Of a stretch of DNA of 64,000 nt, positions 17,400-26,483 are shown piece after piece. Position 1 is the stretch's first letter. Each line of letters starts with the position of its first letter. The notes under the pieces were generated by a model that did no database searches, was not told the origin of the DNA, and worked only from the letters and a program-made list of their open reading frames with translations. Position numbers and translations under genes: made by a program. The DNA is from Paenibacillus sp. G2S3 (GTDB taxonomy: Bacteria > Bacillota > Bacilli > Paenibacillales > Paenibacillaceae), in assembly GCF_030123105.1 (NCBI RefSeq), contig NZ_CP126095.1, positions 2,108,001-2,172,000 of the forward strand. Reading direction: 5' to 3'.

Positions 17400-19310
17400 G
17401 TGAAGTTACATTTTATAGGAGAATTGAGCGAGCTTCAATCAGGACTTCAGTTGCTGCTTGCCGAACTTAAGACAGAATGGTCGGAGGATGGAATTCCTGT
17501 TTTGATAGAACCGTCTTCAGGAGAACTGGAAGTGGGTTATGATGGTAAAAGCGCTTATATTCGTTATGGCGCTAAACATCAATTTTTTCGCGGCTTGGGA
17601 CTATTGATTCAGAAGATTAGTGGCGGAGAGCAATTTCAAATTACAGAGCAACAACAATTCGATGCGATCGGGCCGATGTTTGATTTATCCCGCAATGGAG
17701 TGCTAACCGTTGAAAGCTTCAAGTTTATGCTGCGCAAAATGGCACTGATGGGCTTGAATAGCGTCATGCTCTATTTGGAAGACACTTACGAGATAGAAGG
17801 CGAGCCTTATTTCGGCTATATGCGCGGCCGCTACTCGGCGGCGGAGTTGAAGGAAATCGACGATTACGCCGATCAATTCGGCATTGAAGCGTTCCCGAGC
17901 ATTCAGACACTGGCTCATTTGGAGGAGTTTCTGAAATGGGAGCCGGTAAAGGAATATAAAGATACAAAAGGCGCGTTGCTCGTTGGAGCGGAGAAGACCG
18001 ATCATCTGGTCGAAAATATGATTGTCAGCATTAGCGCACCGTTCCGCAGCCGGAAAATCCACATCGGCATGGATGAAGCGGAAGAGCTTGGACGCGGCAA
18101 ATTTTTGGATCGCAATGGACATATGAGCCGTTTTGATATTATGACAGGTCATCTGGAGCGGGTGCTCGCAGTAACTCGACGCTTAGGGTTGAAACCGATG
18201 ATGTGGAGCGATATGTTCTTGAAGCTGGCTTCAGCTAACGGTGAAGATTATTATGGCCATGAGACGCAAATATCAGAGGACATGTCGAGCCGCATTCCTA
18301 AGGACATAGATATGGTTTACTGGGACTATAACCACGTCGAGGAGAAGGACTACGAAACATTGATCGCCAAACACCGGCCGCTCGGCAATAATCTCATTTT
18401 TGCGGGTGCGGTGTGGGTATTCAATACGTTCGGCGTCAATTACGGGCTGTCCTTGCCGGCGACGGATGCTGCGCTGACGGTATGCAAGAAGGAAGGCATC
18501 CGGGAAGTTTATGCGACGATGTGGGGTGACGACGGAATGGAGAGCAATCCGTACATCGCTTTGCTCGGCTTGCAGTTTTATGCGGAGCATGCTTATTCTT
18601 CGTCGACGCCCACTGACAAGGTGCTGGCCGAGCGCGTTCGGTTCTGCACCGGCATCGAGGCGGACGCTTACATGGGGCTGAAGTATTTGGACGAGACACC
18701 GGGAGCTGCACCAAATAATCAGAAGCAGAGCAATCCGTCTAAGTTTCTGTTGTATCAGGATGTACTGCTGGGGCTGTTCGACAAACAGATTGATGGGCTA
18801 GATATGGCGGCTCATTATGCATGGACGGAAGGTGAAATTGCTAGCCGCAGAAAAGCCGAGGCAGAGCTAGATTACTTGTTCGAGGTGCCGCAAAAGCTGT
18901 GTGCGGTGCTGAAGCAGAAGAGTGAAATCGGTCTTGAGCTGAAGCGGGCATATGACAGTGGAGACAAGGCATTGCTTAGGCGGATTGCTGAGGACGTTTT
19001 GCCCGAAATCTCGCTGCGTGTACAACAGCTTCGCGCCGCACATCGGAAGCAATGGCTATCGATGTTCAAACCGTTCGGCTGGGAGGTGCTCGATATTCGT
19101 TACGGCGGCGTCGTAAGCCGGCTGGATACAGCGAGCATGAGGCTGTTAGAATATGTAGACGGAAAGCTCGAGAGGATCGAAGAGCTGGAGCAGGAACGAT
19201 TGCTGTATAGCACGACGAACCGCTTTACAGACAAAGGTGCAGGCTGGTGCAGCTATTATTACCGCATGGCGTCGCCTAACGTCTTTTACCATGTGATCAA
19301 TCCATTCTAG
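17400..19310 (+). CDS. Cytoplasmic beta-N-acetylhexosaminidase, GH20
   Basis: A 636-residue enzyme without a signal peptide, so it acts in the cytoplasm. An N-terminal GH20b-like domain (about 1-85) is followed by the (beta/alpha)8 GH20 barrel (about 90-400). This has the catalytic Asp225-Glu226 pair in IHIGMDEAEELG and the conserved MWSDMF. A helical C-terminal domain of unclear role follows (about 420-636). It would remove terminal beta-linked GlcNAc or GalNAc from imported oligosaccharides by substrate-assisted catalysis. The GTG start at 17400 is chosen because GGAGGGA (17387-17393) sits 6 bases before it. It is the last gene of the transport operon. Specificity beyond GH20 cannot be read from the sequence. 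Confidence 0.85.
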   Translation: MKLHFIGELSELQSGLQLLLAELKTEWSEDGIPVLIEPSSGELEVGYDGKSAYIRYGAKHQFFRGLGLLIQKISGGEQFQITEQQQFDAIGPMFDLSRNGVLTVESFKFMLRKMALMGLNSVMLYLEDTYEIEGEPYFGYMRGRYSAAELKEIDDYADQFGIEAFPSIQTLAHLEEFLKWEPVKEYKDTKGALLVGAEKTDHLVENMIVSISAPFRSRKIHIGMDEAEELGRGKFLDRNGHMSRFDIMTGHLERVLAVTRRLGLKPMMWSDMFLKLASANGEDYYGHETQISEDMSSRIPKDIDMVYWDYNHVEEKDYETLIAKHRPLGNNLIFAGAVWVFNTFGVNYGLSLPATDAALTVCKKEGIREVYATMWGDDGMESNPYIALLGLQFYAEHAYSSSTPTDKVLAERVRFCTGIEADAYMGLKYLDETPGAAPNNQKQSNPSKFLLYQDVLLGLFDKQIDGLDMAAHYAWTEGEIASRRKAEAELDYLFEVPQKLCAVLKQKSEIGLELKRAYDSGDKALLRRIAEDVLPEISLRVQQLRAAHRKQWLSMFKPFGWEVLDIRYGGVVSRLDTASMRLLEYVDGKLERIEELEQERLLYSTTNRFTDKGAGWCSYYYRMASPNVFYHVINPF

Positions 19311-19462
19311 GTTGAAGAATTATTCTCAAGCAAATTGAAAACAATGGTACTGGTCATGAAGTGATGGTTAGGGGCTCCGTTTTTTTATATATTTAATATA
19401 CAAGCAGGGGGAACGAGGATAAAATACGTGGTGAAGACAGTAAAAGATTAGACATAAAGAAA

Positions 19463-19524
19463 GCTGTCGAGTCATTCTCGACAGCCTGAGCAGCTCGTGT
19501 CCCCATAGAGGGCGAGCTGTTTTT
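19463..19524. terminator. Two hairpins between GH20 and convergent MFS gene
   Basis: The first is a perfect 9-bp stem (GCTGTCGAG / CTCGACAGC, 19463-19485). The second is CAGCTCG / CGAGCTG (19491-19519), followed by TTTTTATTTTG. The second looks like the intrinsic terminator of the plus-strand operon. The rest of 19311-19561 shows no gene. Confidence 0.65.
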
Positions 19525-19561
19525 ATTTTGTAAATCTTACTATTCGCAGTTGTTCCTTACC

Positions 19562-20764
19562 TTAGTTTACCAAGCCATTAGTAGCTTGTTTTTCTTTCCA
19601 TACCATCGTAATTACAAGACCAATAAACATAATGACAGCCGCAAAGAGATATGGATAGTTGATGTTTACATCAAATAATACTCCGCCTAATGCAGGTCCG
19701 ATGATATTACCAAGGCTAGTATAGGTTGAGTTCATTCCAGCGACAAAACCTTGCTCTTTTTCAGCAGTTTTTGATAAATAGGTCGTTAATGCTGGACGGA
19801 GCAGGTCAAACGCGAGAAAGATGAAGCAGGTTACTAGCAGAACAGTTAAATAGTTATTGATCATGGTGGAGGCTACAGCTAAGGCTACGCCAGCAATTAA
19901 GCAGAGTTGAATGAGCTTTTTTTCACCGAGCTTATCTACCATTTTACCGAATAAAAAGACCTGCACAACCACCCCGAAGATTGAGCTTATTGTAATGATG
20001 GTTGCAATATCCCGTGGAGTGAAGCCAAATTTATGATCAGAAAACAGGCTAAACACAGTTTCATATGCCGATAAACCAAAGGCAAGCACAAAAACTATTA
20101 TAAAGGCAATAATATATACTGGGTGAAACGATCGTTTCAGATCAGTGATAAAGTTGGTGTCTTTTTTAAGTTTACTGATTTCCAAAAGCTGCTCTTTGGA
20201 TAGTGGCTCTTTCAGAATAAATATCGACGAAATACAAGTGATTAAGGCGAAGCCAGCAGCAAAATAGAATGGAGCACGTATACCTAGTTCAGTAATAAAT
20301 CCTCCAATTCCTGGGCCAATAATAAAACCAATACTAATGGCGGCAGAAACATAACCCATTGCCTTAGGTCTTTCCTCTACTGAGGTGATGTCCGCAACAT
20401 AGGCAGTGACGGCAGGCATAATGAATGCACCAGCAATCCCTCCAAGAATTCTGGCGATATAAAGAACGGATACATGTGTGCCTAAACCAAAGATTAATTC
20501 CGATGCACTGAAGAGCACTAGGCCGATAACGATCATTTTTTTTCTGCCGTAAGTGTCAATCCATCGCCCAGCCAGAGGAGACATGAGTAATTGCGCGAAC
20601 GCAAATGCTGCTACAAGATACCCCATCGTTTTACCTGACAAATGCATAATGTTCATAAAGGATGGCATAACAGGGACGATCAGCCCAACGCCTAGAAAAA
20701 CAATGAATATATTACTTAGCAGAATGAGTAAGACTGTTTTTTGTTCTTTCAATGGTTTCTTCAT
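19562..20764 (-). CDS. MFS multidrug efflux transporter (NorA/Bmr type)
   Basis: A 400-residue protein with 12 predicted helices. It has the MFS motif A after helix 2 (GRWIDTYGRKKMIVIG) and the antiporter-type motif C region in helix 5 (GFIIGPGIGGFI), typical of drug/proton antiporters. It lies 24 bp behind the tetR gene on the same strand, so the two form an operon in which TetR probably represses the pump. The substrate is unknown. Confidence 0.9.
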   Translation of the reverse strand: MKKPLKEQKTVLLILLSNIFIVFLGVGLIVPVMPSFMNIMHLSGKTMGYLVAAFAFAQLLMSPLAGRWIDTYGRKKMIVIGLVLFSASELIFGLGTHVSVLYIARILGGIAGAFIMPAVTAYVADITSVEERPKAMGYVSAAISIGFIIGPGIGGFITELGIRAPFYFAAGFALITCISSIFILKEPLSKEQLLEISKLKKDTNFITDLKRSFHPVYIIAFIIVFVLAFGLSAYETVFSLFSDHKFGFTPRDIATIITISSIFGVVVQVFLFGKMVDKLGEKKLIQLCLIAGVALAVASTMINNYLTVLLVTCFIFLAFDLLRPALTTYLSKTAEKEQGFVAGMNSTYTSLGNIIGPALGGVLFDVNINYPYLFAAVIMFIGLVITMVWKEKQATNGLVN

Positions 20765-20788
20765 GAAGTAATACCTCTCTTTGTAGAA

Positions 20789-21370
20789 TCAAAGCTGTGA
20801 AATACCTCTCCAAAATACGGTCCATGAGGCATTCAGTTTTTCATTTAAACGGATTTCATTATTACCATACACAAGCTCTAGCATGATCGAATCTACTACA
20901 CCTAAGAAGGCAAGAGTAGGTATGGAGGCTGCATCTTCCCGAATGACTTTGGCATCGATCCAAGCTTGGAATTTGCTTTCAAGTACGGGTTGAATCTTTT
21001 TCTCCGTGTCGATAACTTCTTCATCAATCGCTGTAGCAAGATGGGGCGGTGGAAAAAAAGAGATACGCAGCCAAAACTTTAACTGCTCGTTCTTTTGAAA
21101 CATATCAATGACCAATTGCAGATAGCCTAATAAATCTGTTTTAGGATTTTGGGTACCGACTTTACTCAAATATTGTAGCTTCGATGAGATTTCTGTCTCT
21201 TTGGCATCTTGTAGAACTTGTAGAAAAAGATCATCTTTCCCTTTGAAATGAGCATAAAGAGATTGTTTTTTCATCCCAACCTGCTCTGCAATTTGCGATA
21301 GAGAGGCTCCCTCATACCCATGAGTTGTGAAACATTTCAAAGCGATGTCTTTAATTTCTTTACTTTTCAA
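20789..21370 (-). CDS. TetR-family transcriptional repressor
   Basis: A 193-residue regulator. The N-terminal helix-turn-helix (about 3-48; GYEGASLSQIAEQVGMKKQSLYAHFKGK split over two helices) has the classic TetR recognition helix. The C-terminal helical ligand domain is variable. It is the first gene of a tetR-MFS operon. A 12-bp perfect palindrome lies just upstream (21391-21402), a likely autoregulatory operator. Confidence 0.93.
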   Translation of the reverse strand: MKSKEIKDIALKCFTTHGYEGASLSQIAEQVGMKKQSLYAHFKGKDDLFLQVLQDAKETEISSKLQYLSKVGTQNPKTDLLGYLQLVIDMFQKNEQLKFWLRISFFPPPHLATAIDEEVIDTEKKIQPVLESKFQAWIDAKVIREDAASIPTLAFLGVVDSIMLELVYGNNEIRLNEKLNASWTVFWRGISQL

Positions 21371-21390
21371 AAAAATCCACCTCGATATTA

Positions 21391-21402
21391 ACGAACGTTC
21401 GT
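21391..21402. promoter_or_regulatory. Palindromic operator candidate for the TetR regulator
   Basis: ACGAACGTTCGT is a perfect 12-bp palindrome located 20 bp upstream of the tetR start codon. GAACGTTC-type palindromes are common TetR-family sites. It likely controls the tetR-MFS operon. Confidence 0.6.
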
Positions 21403-21464
21403 CAGTTATACTATCAAATTAAATTATTTTATGCAAATGAAAATTGCATTCATACATAGCAAAG

Positions 21465-21914
21465 CTAAAATCCGTTAAATTCCTTAAGCATTTCGATAAA
21501 GGTTTCAAGCTGCTGATTATCCCATTGTGCTATGCGTTCATAAAATACAAATTCCTTATCCTGGAGCGCAGCAAAGGTTTGTTGTCGTCCAAGCTCTGTG
21601 AGCGTAAGAAGGATAGCTCGACGATCCTTAGGAGAGTCTTCCCTTCTAACATATCCTAAATTCTCAAGCTGTTTGAGAAGACGACTGATCGAACTACGAT
21701 CCATAGCTGTTGCTTCCGCCAAACTAGAGGCACTTGTTGGACCATAGGAATACAGCCAACGGACGATATGGAAAGCAGCAGGTTGTATAGAAGAATCGAA
21801 AGCAGCGGCAGTTCTGACATTCAGTGCATGTGAGGCGCTAATAAGCGCATTAATTTGTTCACCGAGCTTTAGCTCGAGTTGTCCTCTTAACGTATCTTTA
21901 CGTTCGACATTCAT
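21465..21914 (-). CDS. MarR-family transcriptional regulator
   Basis: A 149-residue winged-helix regulator. The DNA-binding part (about 55-115) has the MarR pattern SSLAEATAMDRSSISRLLKQLE and the wing SPKDRRAILLTLTE. ATG 21914 is chosen over GTG 21926, which overlaps the RBS AGGTGG. It is divergent from a short-chain dehydrogenase gene, and the shared intergenic region carries two near-identical palindromes, so it probably represses both genes until a small ligand or oxidant releases it. Confidence 0.92.
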   Translation of the reverse strand: MNVERKDTLRGQLELKLGEQINALISASHALNVRTAAAFDSSIQPAAFHIVRWLYSYGPTSASSLAEATAMDRSSISRLLKQLENLGYVRREDSPKDRRAILLTLTELGRQQTFAALQDKEFVFYERIAQWDNQQLETFIEMLKEFNGF

Positions 21915-21968
21915 TGGTTTGACCACCTAACGTAGATTATTATTCAATAATTTTATACTTTTAATTAG

Positions 21969-22010
21969 TTGACATATGTCAATCACTTGAATATAGTTGA
22001 CATATATCAA
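21969..22010. promoter_or_regulatory. Twin MarR operator candidates overlapping a sigma-A promoter
   Basis: TTGACATATGTCAA (21969-21982, perfect palindrome) and TTGACATATATCAA (21997-22010) start 28 bp apart. The first contains a perfect -35 (TTGACA, 21969-21974). After 17 bp it is followed by TATAGT (21992-21997), which abuts the second palindrome. Binding at the two sites would cover both promoter elements of the plus-strand dehydrogenase gene. Confidence 0.65.
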
Positions 22011-22082
22011 TTATATGTTTTCAATAACATCCTGTCAAAATGAACTTGCAGCTGTTTTATTCCTATATAAAGGAGAATGAAG

Positions 22083-22952
22083 ATGACGACAAAACCGATT
22101 ATTGTAATTACTGGAGCTACAAGTGGTTTGGGACAACTCGTTGCCATTGAAATGGCAAAACGTGGTGCTCATCTTGTTCTGACTGCTAGGAGTGAAAGTC
22201 GCGCAGAAGCTACTCAGAAAATGATTAAAGAGAGCGTACCTGCTGCCGAAATAAATTTTTTCTACGGTGACTTATCCTTAATGAAGGATGTCAGTCGTTT
22301 GGGGCAAGAAATATCTGACGCATATCCGAAGATAGACGTGTTATTAAATAACGCAGGACTTCATGCGTTTGAACAGCGGATCACTTCTGAAGGCATATCA
22401 GAAATGATGGCCGTGAACTATTTTGCCCCATGGATATTGACTCATACTTTACAGCTTTCTTTGAAGGCAGCGGGAAGTGCAAGAATTATAAATGTAGCTT
22501 CTGAAGCTTCACGCAATCATGGAGAACTTAAGCTTCCTGAGGATTTGATAAATACATCTGATTTTTCGGCTAGAGGTTCGTCAGAGATCTATGGAAAAAC
22601 TAAGCTGCTTAATATCATGTTTACCGCTGAACTTGCTCGCCAATTCAAAGGGACCGGAGTTATTGTTCACGCATTAAATCCTGGTTTTAATGTAACGGGT
22701 TTGGGGCGTGAGTTATGGTTTGCACCTATGCTTGAACGAGTATTGAAATTTCTTCATATTGGGAATCCACGTAAGGGAGCTGATATCATTATTCGTTTAA
22801 TGATCGATCCAAAATATCAGGAGACCACGGGGGGATATTTTAATGTTGGAACAGGCAATCCAATAGTGCCCATTCATCCAGGTGGAGATAAGGAAATGGA
22901 GAATAAATTATGGAATGATACGCGATTAGTAATACATCAGATAACTAAATAA
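22083..22952 (+). CDS. Short-chain dehydrogenase/reductase (retinol dehydrogenase-like)
   Basis: A 289-residue NAD(P)-dependent oxidoreductase of the classical SDR fold. The cofactor motif is TGATSGLG (about 10-17), followed by the NNAG motif. The Ser of the catalytic triad is in NVASEAS and Tyr-x-x-x-Lys is YGKTK. It resembles the retinol-dehydrogenase/WW-oxidoreductase-like SDR group, but the substrate is unknown. ATG 22083 is chosen because AAGGAG ends 7 bases before it; ATG 22077 would be too close. It is divergent from marR and likely repressed by it. Confidence 0.9.
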   Translation: MTTKPIIVITGATSGLGQLVAIEMAKRGAHLVLTARSESRAEATQKMIKESVPAAEINFFYGDLSLMKDVSRLGQEISDAYPKIDVLLNNAGLHAFEQRITSEGISEMMAVNYFAPWILTHTLQLSLKAAGSARIINVASEASRNHGELKLPEDLINTSDFSARGSSEIYGKTKLLNIMFTAELARQFKGTGVIVHALNPGFNVTGLGRELWFAPMLERVLKFLHIGNPRKGADIIIRLMIDPKYQETTGGYFNVGTGNPIVPIHPGGDKEMENKLWNDTRLVIHQITK

Positions 22953-22958
22953 CAAAGG

Positions 22959-23005
22959 GAGCTGATCCTAAAGTAGATCTTTCTACAATAGTGTCAGCTC
23001 TTTTT
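22959..23005 (+). terminator. Terminator after the SDR gene
   Basis: GAGCTGA (22959-22965) pairs with TCAGCTC (22994-23000), with an inner GTAGA/TCTAC stem, and is followed by TTTTT. The remaining 200 bases to the next gene show no gene. Confidence 0.7.
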
Positions 23006-23207
23006 CATTTTGAATCAGCTCGTAAGCATTGTCGAAAGACGAAAATAAACTCGGATTTAAGTGTGGAGTAAATTTGAATGTGTAACATTCTGGGTACTTT
23101 TGTCGCCTTGCAGGAAGTAGAACAAATTTAAGGGAATATGTTGTTCAATATTCATGGTGAGGTAGAAGTGAACGTTTATAAGTTATCTTTTAAAGGGGAG
23201 GGAACTT

Positions 23208-25007
23208 ATGAGAAGAAATTGGCGGATGTCTAGCACATTAAGGCTTTTTTTTATACTTGTAGTCATTCTGCCGATCATCTTATTCTCCATCATTATTCTA
23301 AATATTTATAAGCGAGATATTCTTCAGCAAAATACATCACGATCTCAGCAAACGGCTCAAGCGATCTCCTATTCCGTTAGTCAGGAAATTAGGAGGTTGA
23401 CGGGTCTCTTTGCTTCTATCGGTATGGACAGGGATGTGATGGCAAAGCTTTATGAAATTAATCGTAAGAGTGGAGTCGAGAAACAGCAGGCTTACTATGA
23501 GCTAAAGGTCTTAATAGAGAAGTACACGGCATCCATCTCAGGACGAGTATTGTCGGTGAACTTCCTATTCAAAGACCATGAATCTTATTCGTACTTAAAG
23601 AACTTGAATTTGGATGATTCTTATTTTCGCCAGAAAACGTGGTATGAGCAAGTGCTGAATAATCCCGATAGCGTTCATTTTCTAGGAATGATGCCCAATA
23701 TTTTATATGGTAATTACAATCCTTACAATATGGTTGCTGCCCTATCTCCAAGTGTAATCAATCCTTTATCCCAGCTAGAAATGATTCTTTTTACATTTGA
23801 GAGTAGTGCCTTTGATCATATTTTGCAGTCGCGTGATAATACGGAATCCAGCCTTTTCATCATCACAGAAGAAGGTCAAATTATCTCATCCAATACCCTT
23901 GCCTCTAGAGGGGGAGAATTCCAAATGCACTGGTTCGCAAATCGCGGGCCGCAGGAAAAAGGGTACGTTGTGGATGTTAATGGTGATGATAGAAATTTGA
24001 TAACCTATGCCAAGATTGATCAGACCGGATGGTGGCTTGTACAGTCTATTCCATATGCTGATCTAACAGCCAATTACCTTAGTGTGAATTATATCGTCTG
24101 GGTGTTTGCATTGATGATTATTTTAGCGTTTATTCTAGTTTCATTTTACTTTGTATCTAATGTTACTAAGCCGTTAAATGAGCTTCTCCGGCAAATGGAT
24201 CTGGTTACCGAAGGTGATTTAAACGCAAAATTTATGAGAACTGGTAGCCTGGAGCTAATTAAGCTTGGGCATTCTTTTAATCACATGACGGAGCGTATTC
24301 AGGATCTGCTCTACCACCACGAAAGGCAAGAAGTGGAGAAGCGGAAGGCAGAGTTTGCAGCACTTCAGTCGCAGATCAATCCACACTTTTTAATAAATAC
24401 GCTCAATTCAATCAAGTTCATGGCTTTAATCAGTAAAGCAGATAACATACGGAATATGACTCATGCGCTAACTCGTCTTCTGGCTTCCTCTTTTAATCGA
24501 GGTGGAATCCTGACTACGATTGATGAGGAAATAGATCATCTAAAGCATTATTTATATATCATGGAGATTCGTTTCGGTAGACCGATCCAAACGAGATGGG
24601 AAGTAGATGAGGATCTAGCCGGATATTATATATTGAAATTGCTATTACAACCTATTCTAGAAAACAGCATTATTCATGGTCTAAAGAATGTTGACTATCC
24701 TGGTATCATCGAGATCATAGTGAGAAAACAAGCGGAAGATCTGCTTATAACGATAGCCGATAATGGTGTAGGCATGTTAGATATTGTCGCTCAGGAATCT
24801 GACAGCAATGGTATACGCCGTCAGCATTCTTTCAGTGGTATGGGAAACAGTAATGTTAATAAGCGAATTCAGCTGCATTACGGGGCGCGATACGGTTTAA
24901 AGTACGAGAAGAATATACCTCAGGGAACTATAGTAACGATAAGGCTACCGTTAATCGACACACCGGAAGAGGAGATACAGGATCAAATGCTAGGGGAGGG
25001 AGGATGA
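23208..25007 (+). CDS. Sensor histidine kinase, YesM family (glycan-complex locus)
   Basis: A 599-residue membrane kinase. It has TM1 (about 10-30), an extracellular dCache-like sensor (about 32-290), TM2 (about 295-318), HAMP (about 318-372) and a His_kinase domain with His393 in LQSQINPHFLINTLNS. A HATPase_c domain follows with ADNGVGM and the G2 region GMGNSNVNKRIQLHYG. The RBS GGGGAGGGAA precedes ATG. It is followed by an orphan binding protein and then an AraC-type regulator, so it probably heads the sensing module that switches on the cohesin-dockerin enzyme genes. The ligand is unknown. Confidence 0.92.
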   Translation: MRRNWRMSSTLRLFFILVVILPIILFSIIILNIYKRDILQQNTSRSQQTAQAISYSVSQEIRRLTGLFASIGMDRDVMAKLYEINRKSGVEKQQAYYELKVLIEKYTASISGRVLSVNFLFKDHESYSYLKNLNLDDSYFRQKTWYEQVLNNPDSVHFLGMMPNILYGNYNPYNMVAALSPSVINPLSQLEMILFTFESSAFDHILQSRDNTESSLFIITEEGQIISSNTLASRGGEFQMHWFANRGPQEKGYVVDVNGDDRNLITYAKIDQTGWWLVQSIPYADLTANYLSVNYIVWVFALMIILAFILVSFYFVSNVTKPLNELLRQMDLVTEGDLNAKFMRTGSLELIKLGHSFNHMTERIQDLLYHHERQEVEKRKAEFAALQSQINPHFLINTLNSIKFMALISKADNIRNMTHALTRLLASSFNRGGILTTIDEEIDHLKHYLYIMEIRFGRPIQTRWEVDEDLAGYYILKLLLQPILENSIIHGLKNVDYPGIIEIIVRKQAEDLLITIADNGVGMLDIVAQESDSNGIRRQHSFSGMGNSNVNKRIQLHYGARYGLKYEKNIPQGTIVTIRLPLIDTPEEEIQDQMLGEGG

Positions 25008-25157
25008 AGCAAAATGTTTCGGAGGAGCATAAAAGATCATAGTCCAGAGGGAAAACATCATTCATGTGTGACTTCAGAGGAGGTATGATGGTGTTCAATA
25101 TTGTAAGCGAATTCTTTATTGCTTATAAACTTTTTTCGAAGGCTGTGATTAATAGAA

Positions 25158-26453
25158 GTGAAAATAATACTCCGTGTGTCCTTAATAGGGATCATCTCTC
25201 TTATTTTTATAGGTGGCTTCTTCTCTTTAAGTAAGTTCAGTCCCAAAGGAGGGGCAATAGAGCAACAACAGGGAAAGGTGAATCAGGATCAACCGATTAA
25301 AATAAAATTCGGCATGTGGGAAGCGAAGACAGACATCAAATTTTGGACGGAAAAAGTAAGAGACTACTCTAAAATTAAGCCGAATGTAACAGTTGAAGTA
25401 GAGACAATTCCTGATAATAGCGGTCAGTATTTAAAGGTTCGTTTAGCAGCCAATGATTTGCCAGATATTTTTTACCTGAAGCCAGATGACCTAATTACTT
25501 ACAAAGCAGTACTTCTTCCACTGGATGGATTAACCGCAGCAAAAAATAATAAATATCCCGCTAGATTAGATCATTCCATTCTTGGTTTACCACTTGTTTC
25601 ATTCTCAGAATATGTCTATTACCATCCAAGTATCTTTCAAGAGGTCGGCGTAGAGATTCCGCAAACGATAGATGAATTTATGGATGTGATGATGAAGATC
25701 AAAGCGCATGGTAAATATATTCCGATTGCGATTGGCGGGAAAGAGAATTGGACGTTCTATCCTTTCACTGAGTTTGGGCCGCCTCTACTGTCCAAGGATG
25801 AGAATTATTTATCTTCAATCGCGCAGACGAAACGCCCTTTCGGAAAAGGTTCTCCCTTCGAGAAGGCAGCAGTGATGATTAAGAAAATAGCAGAGAATGA
25901 ACTAGCAGGGCCCGATGCACTCAACATTGGTGTGGATCAGGCAACGCAGCTGTTTCAAAATAATGAAGCGGCCATGCTTGCACTCGGCCAGTGGTACCTT
26001 AGAGATCATTTATCCAAAATGAAAGATGATATAGATTTAGATGCTTTCACCTTGCCCTGGAGAGAGACAACATCAGAGCGTTTGCAGGCAATCACTATGC
26101 CGGATCAATATATGGCCATCAATAAAAATTCAAAGAATACGGAAGAAGTTAAAGCATTCTTGGAATGGGTATTTAGCCGGGAAGTTTACCAAGTGTATAT
26201 TAATTATTCGCAAAATTCATCGACAGTGAACAATATCGAATCATTCCTGCCATTCTTCAACAATGTTCAAGAGAAGCACCCCTTTGAGCCGTTTATGTAC
26301 CTTGGGATTGATGAGAAGTTTGAAAAAGTAAAAAATGCTATACAGTTTGATGAAAAGAAGGCTGCACAAGAAATTTTTTCAGGGGCTGAGGTGTCCGATA
26401 TTCAAGGGAAATTGAATGATGATTGGGAGATAGCGGTTGAAGCTTTGAAGTAA
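25158..26453 (+). CDS. Extracellular solute-binding protein without lipobox, probably sensory
   Basis: A 431-residue family 1 binding protein (KIKFGMWEAKTDIKFW, DLPDIFYLKPDD, NEAAMLALGQWYL). The N-terminus has a hydrophobic helix (about 6-24) but no lipobox Cys, and no Cys is seen in the protein. It is therefore probably anchored by this uncleaved helix rather than by lipid. No permease genes adjoin it; it sits between a histidine kinase and a response regulator. This arrangement is known from SBP-kinase-regulator three-component systems, so a sensory role is inferred. The GTG start at 25158 has a weak RBS (GAAGG about 15 bases upstream); a short frame at 25088 with a better RBS overlaps it, and GTG 25173 is an alternative start. 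Confidence 0.8.
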   Translation: MKIILRVSLIGIISLIFIGGFFSLSKFSPKGGAIEQQQGKVNQDQPIKIKFGMWEAKTDIKFWTEKVRDYSKIKPNVTVEVETIPDNSGQYLKVRLAANDLPDIFYLKPDDLITYKAVLLPLDGLTAAKNNKYPARLDHSILGLPLVSFSEYVYYHPSIFQEVGVEIPQTIDEFMDVMMKIKAHGKYIPIAIGGKENWTFYPFTEFGPPLLSKDENYLSSIAQTKRPFGKGSPFEKAAVMIKKIAENELAGPDALNIGVDQATQLFQNNEAAMLALGQWYLRDHLSKMKDDIDLDAFTLPWRETTSERLQAITMPDQYMAINKNSKNTEEVKAFLEWVFSREVYQVYINYSQNSSTVNNIESFLPFFNNVQEKHPFEPFMYLGIDEKFEKVKNAIQFDEKKAAQEIFSGAEVSDIQGKLNDDWEIAVEALK

Positions 26454-26483
26454 TCCTATAGATCAATTATGGAGGGATTTATG

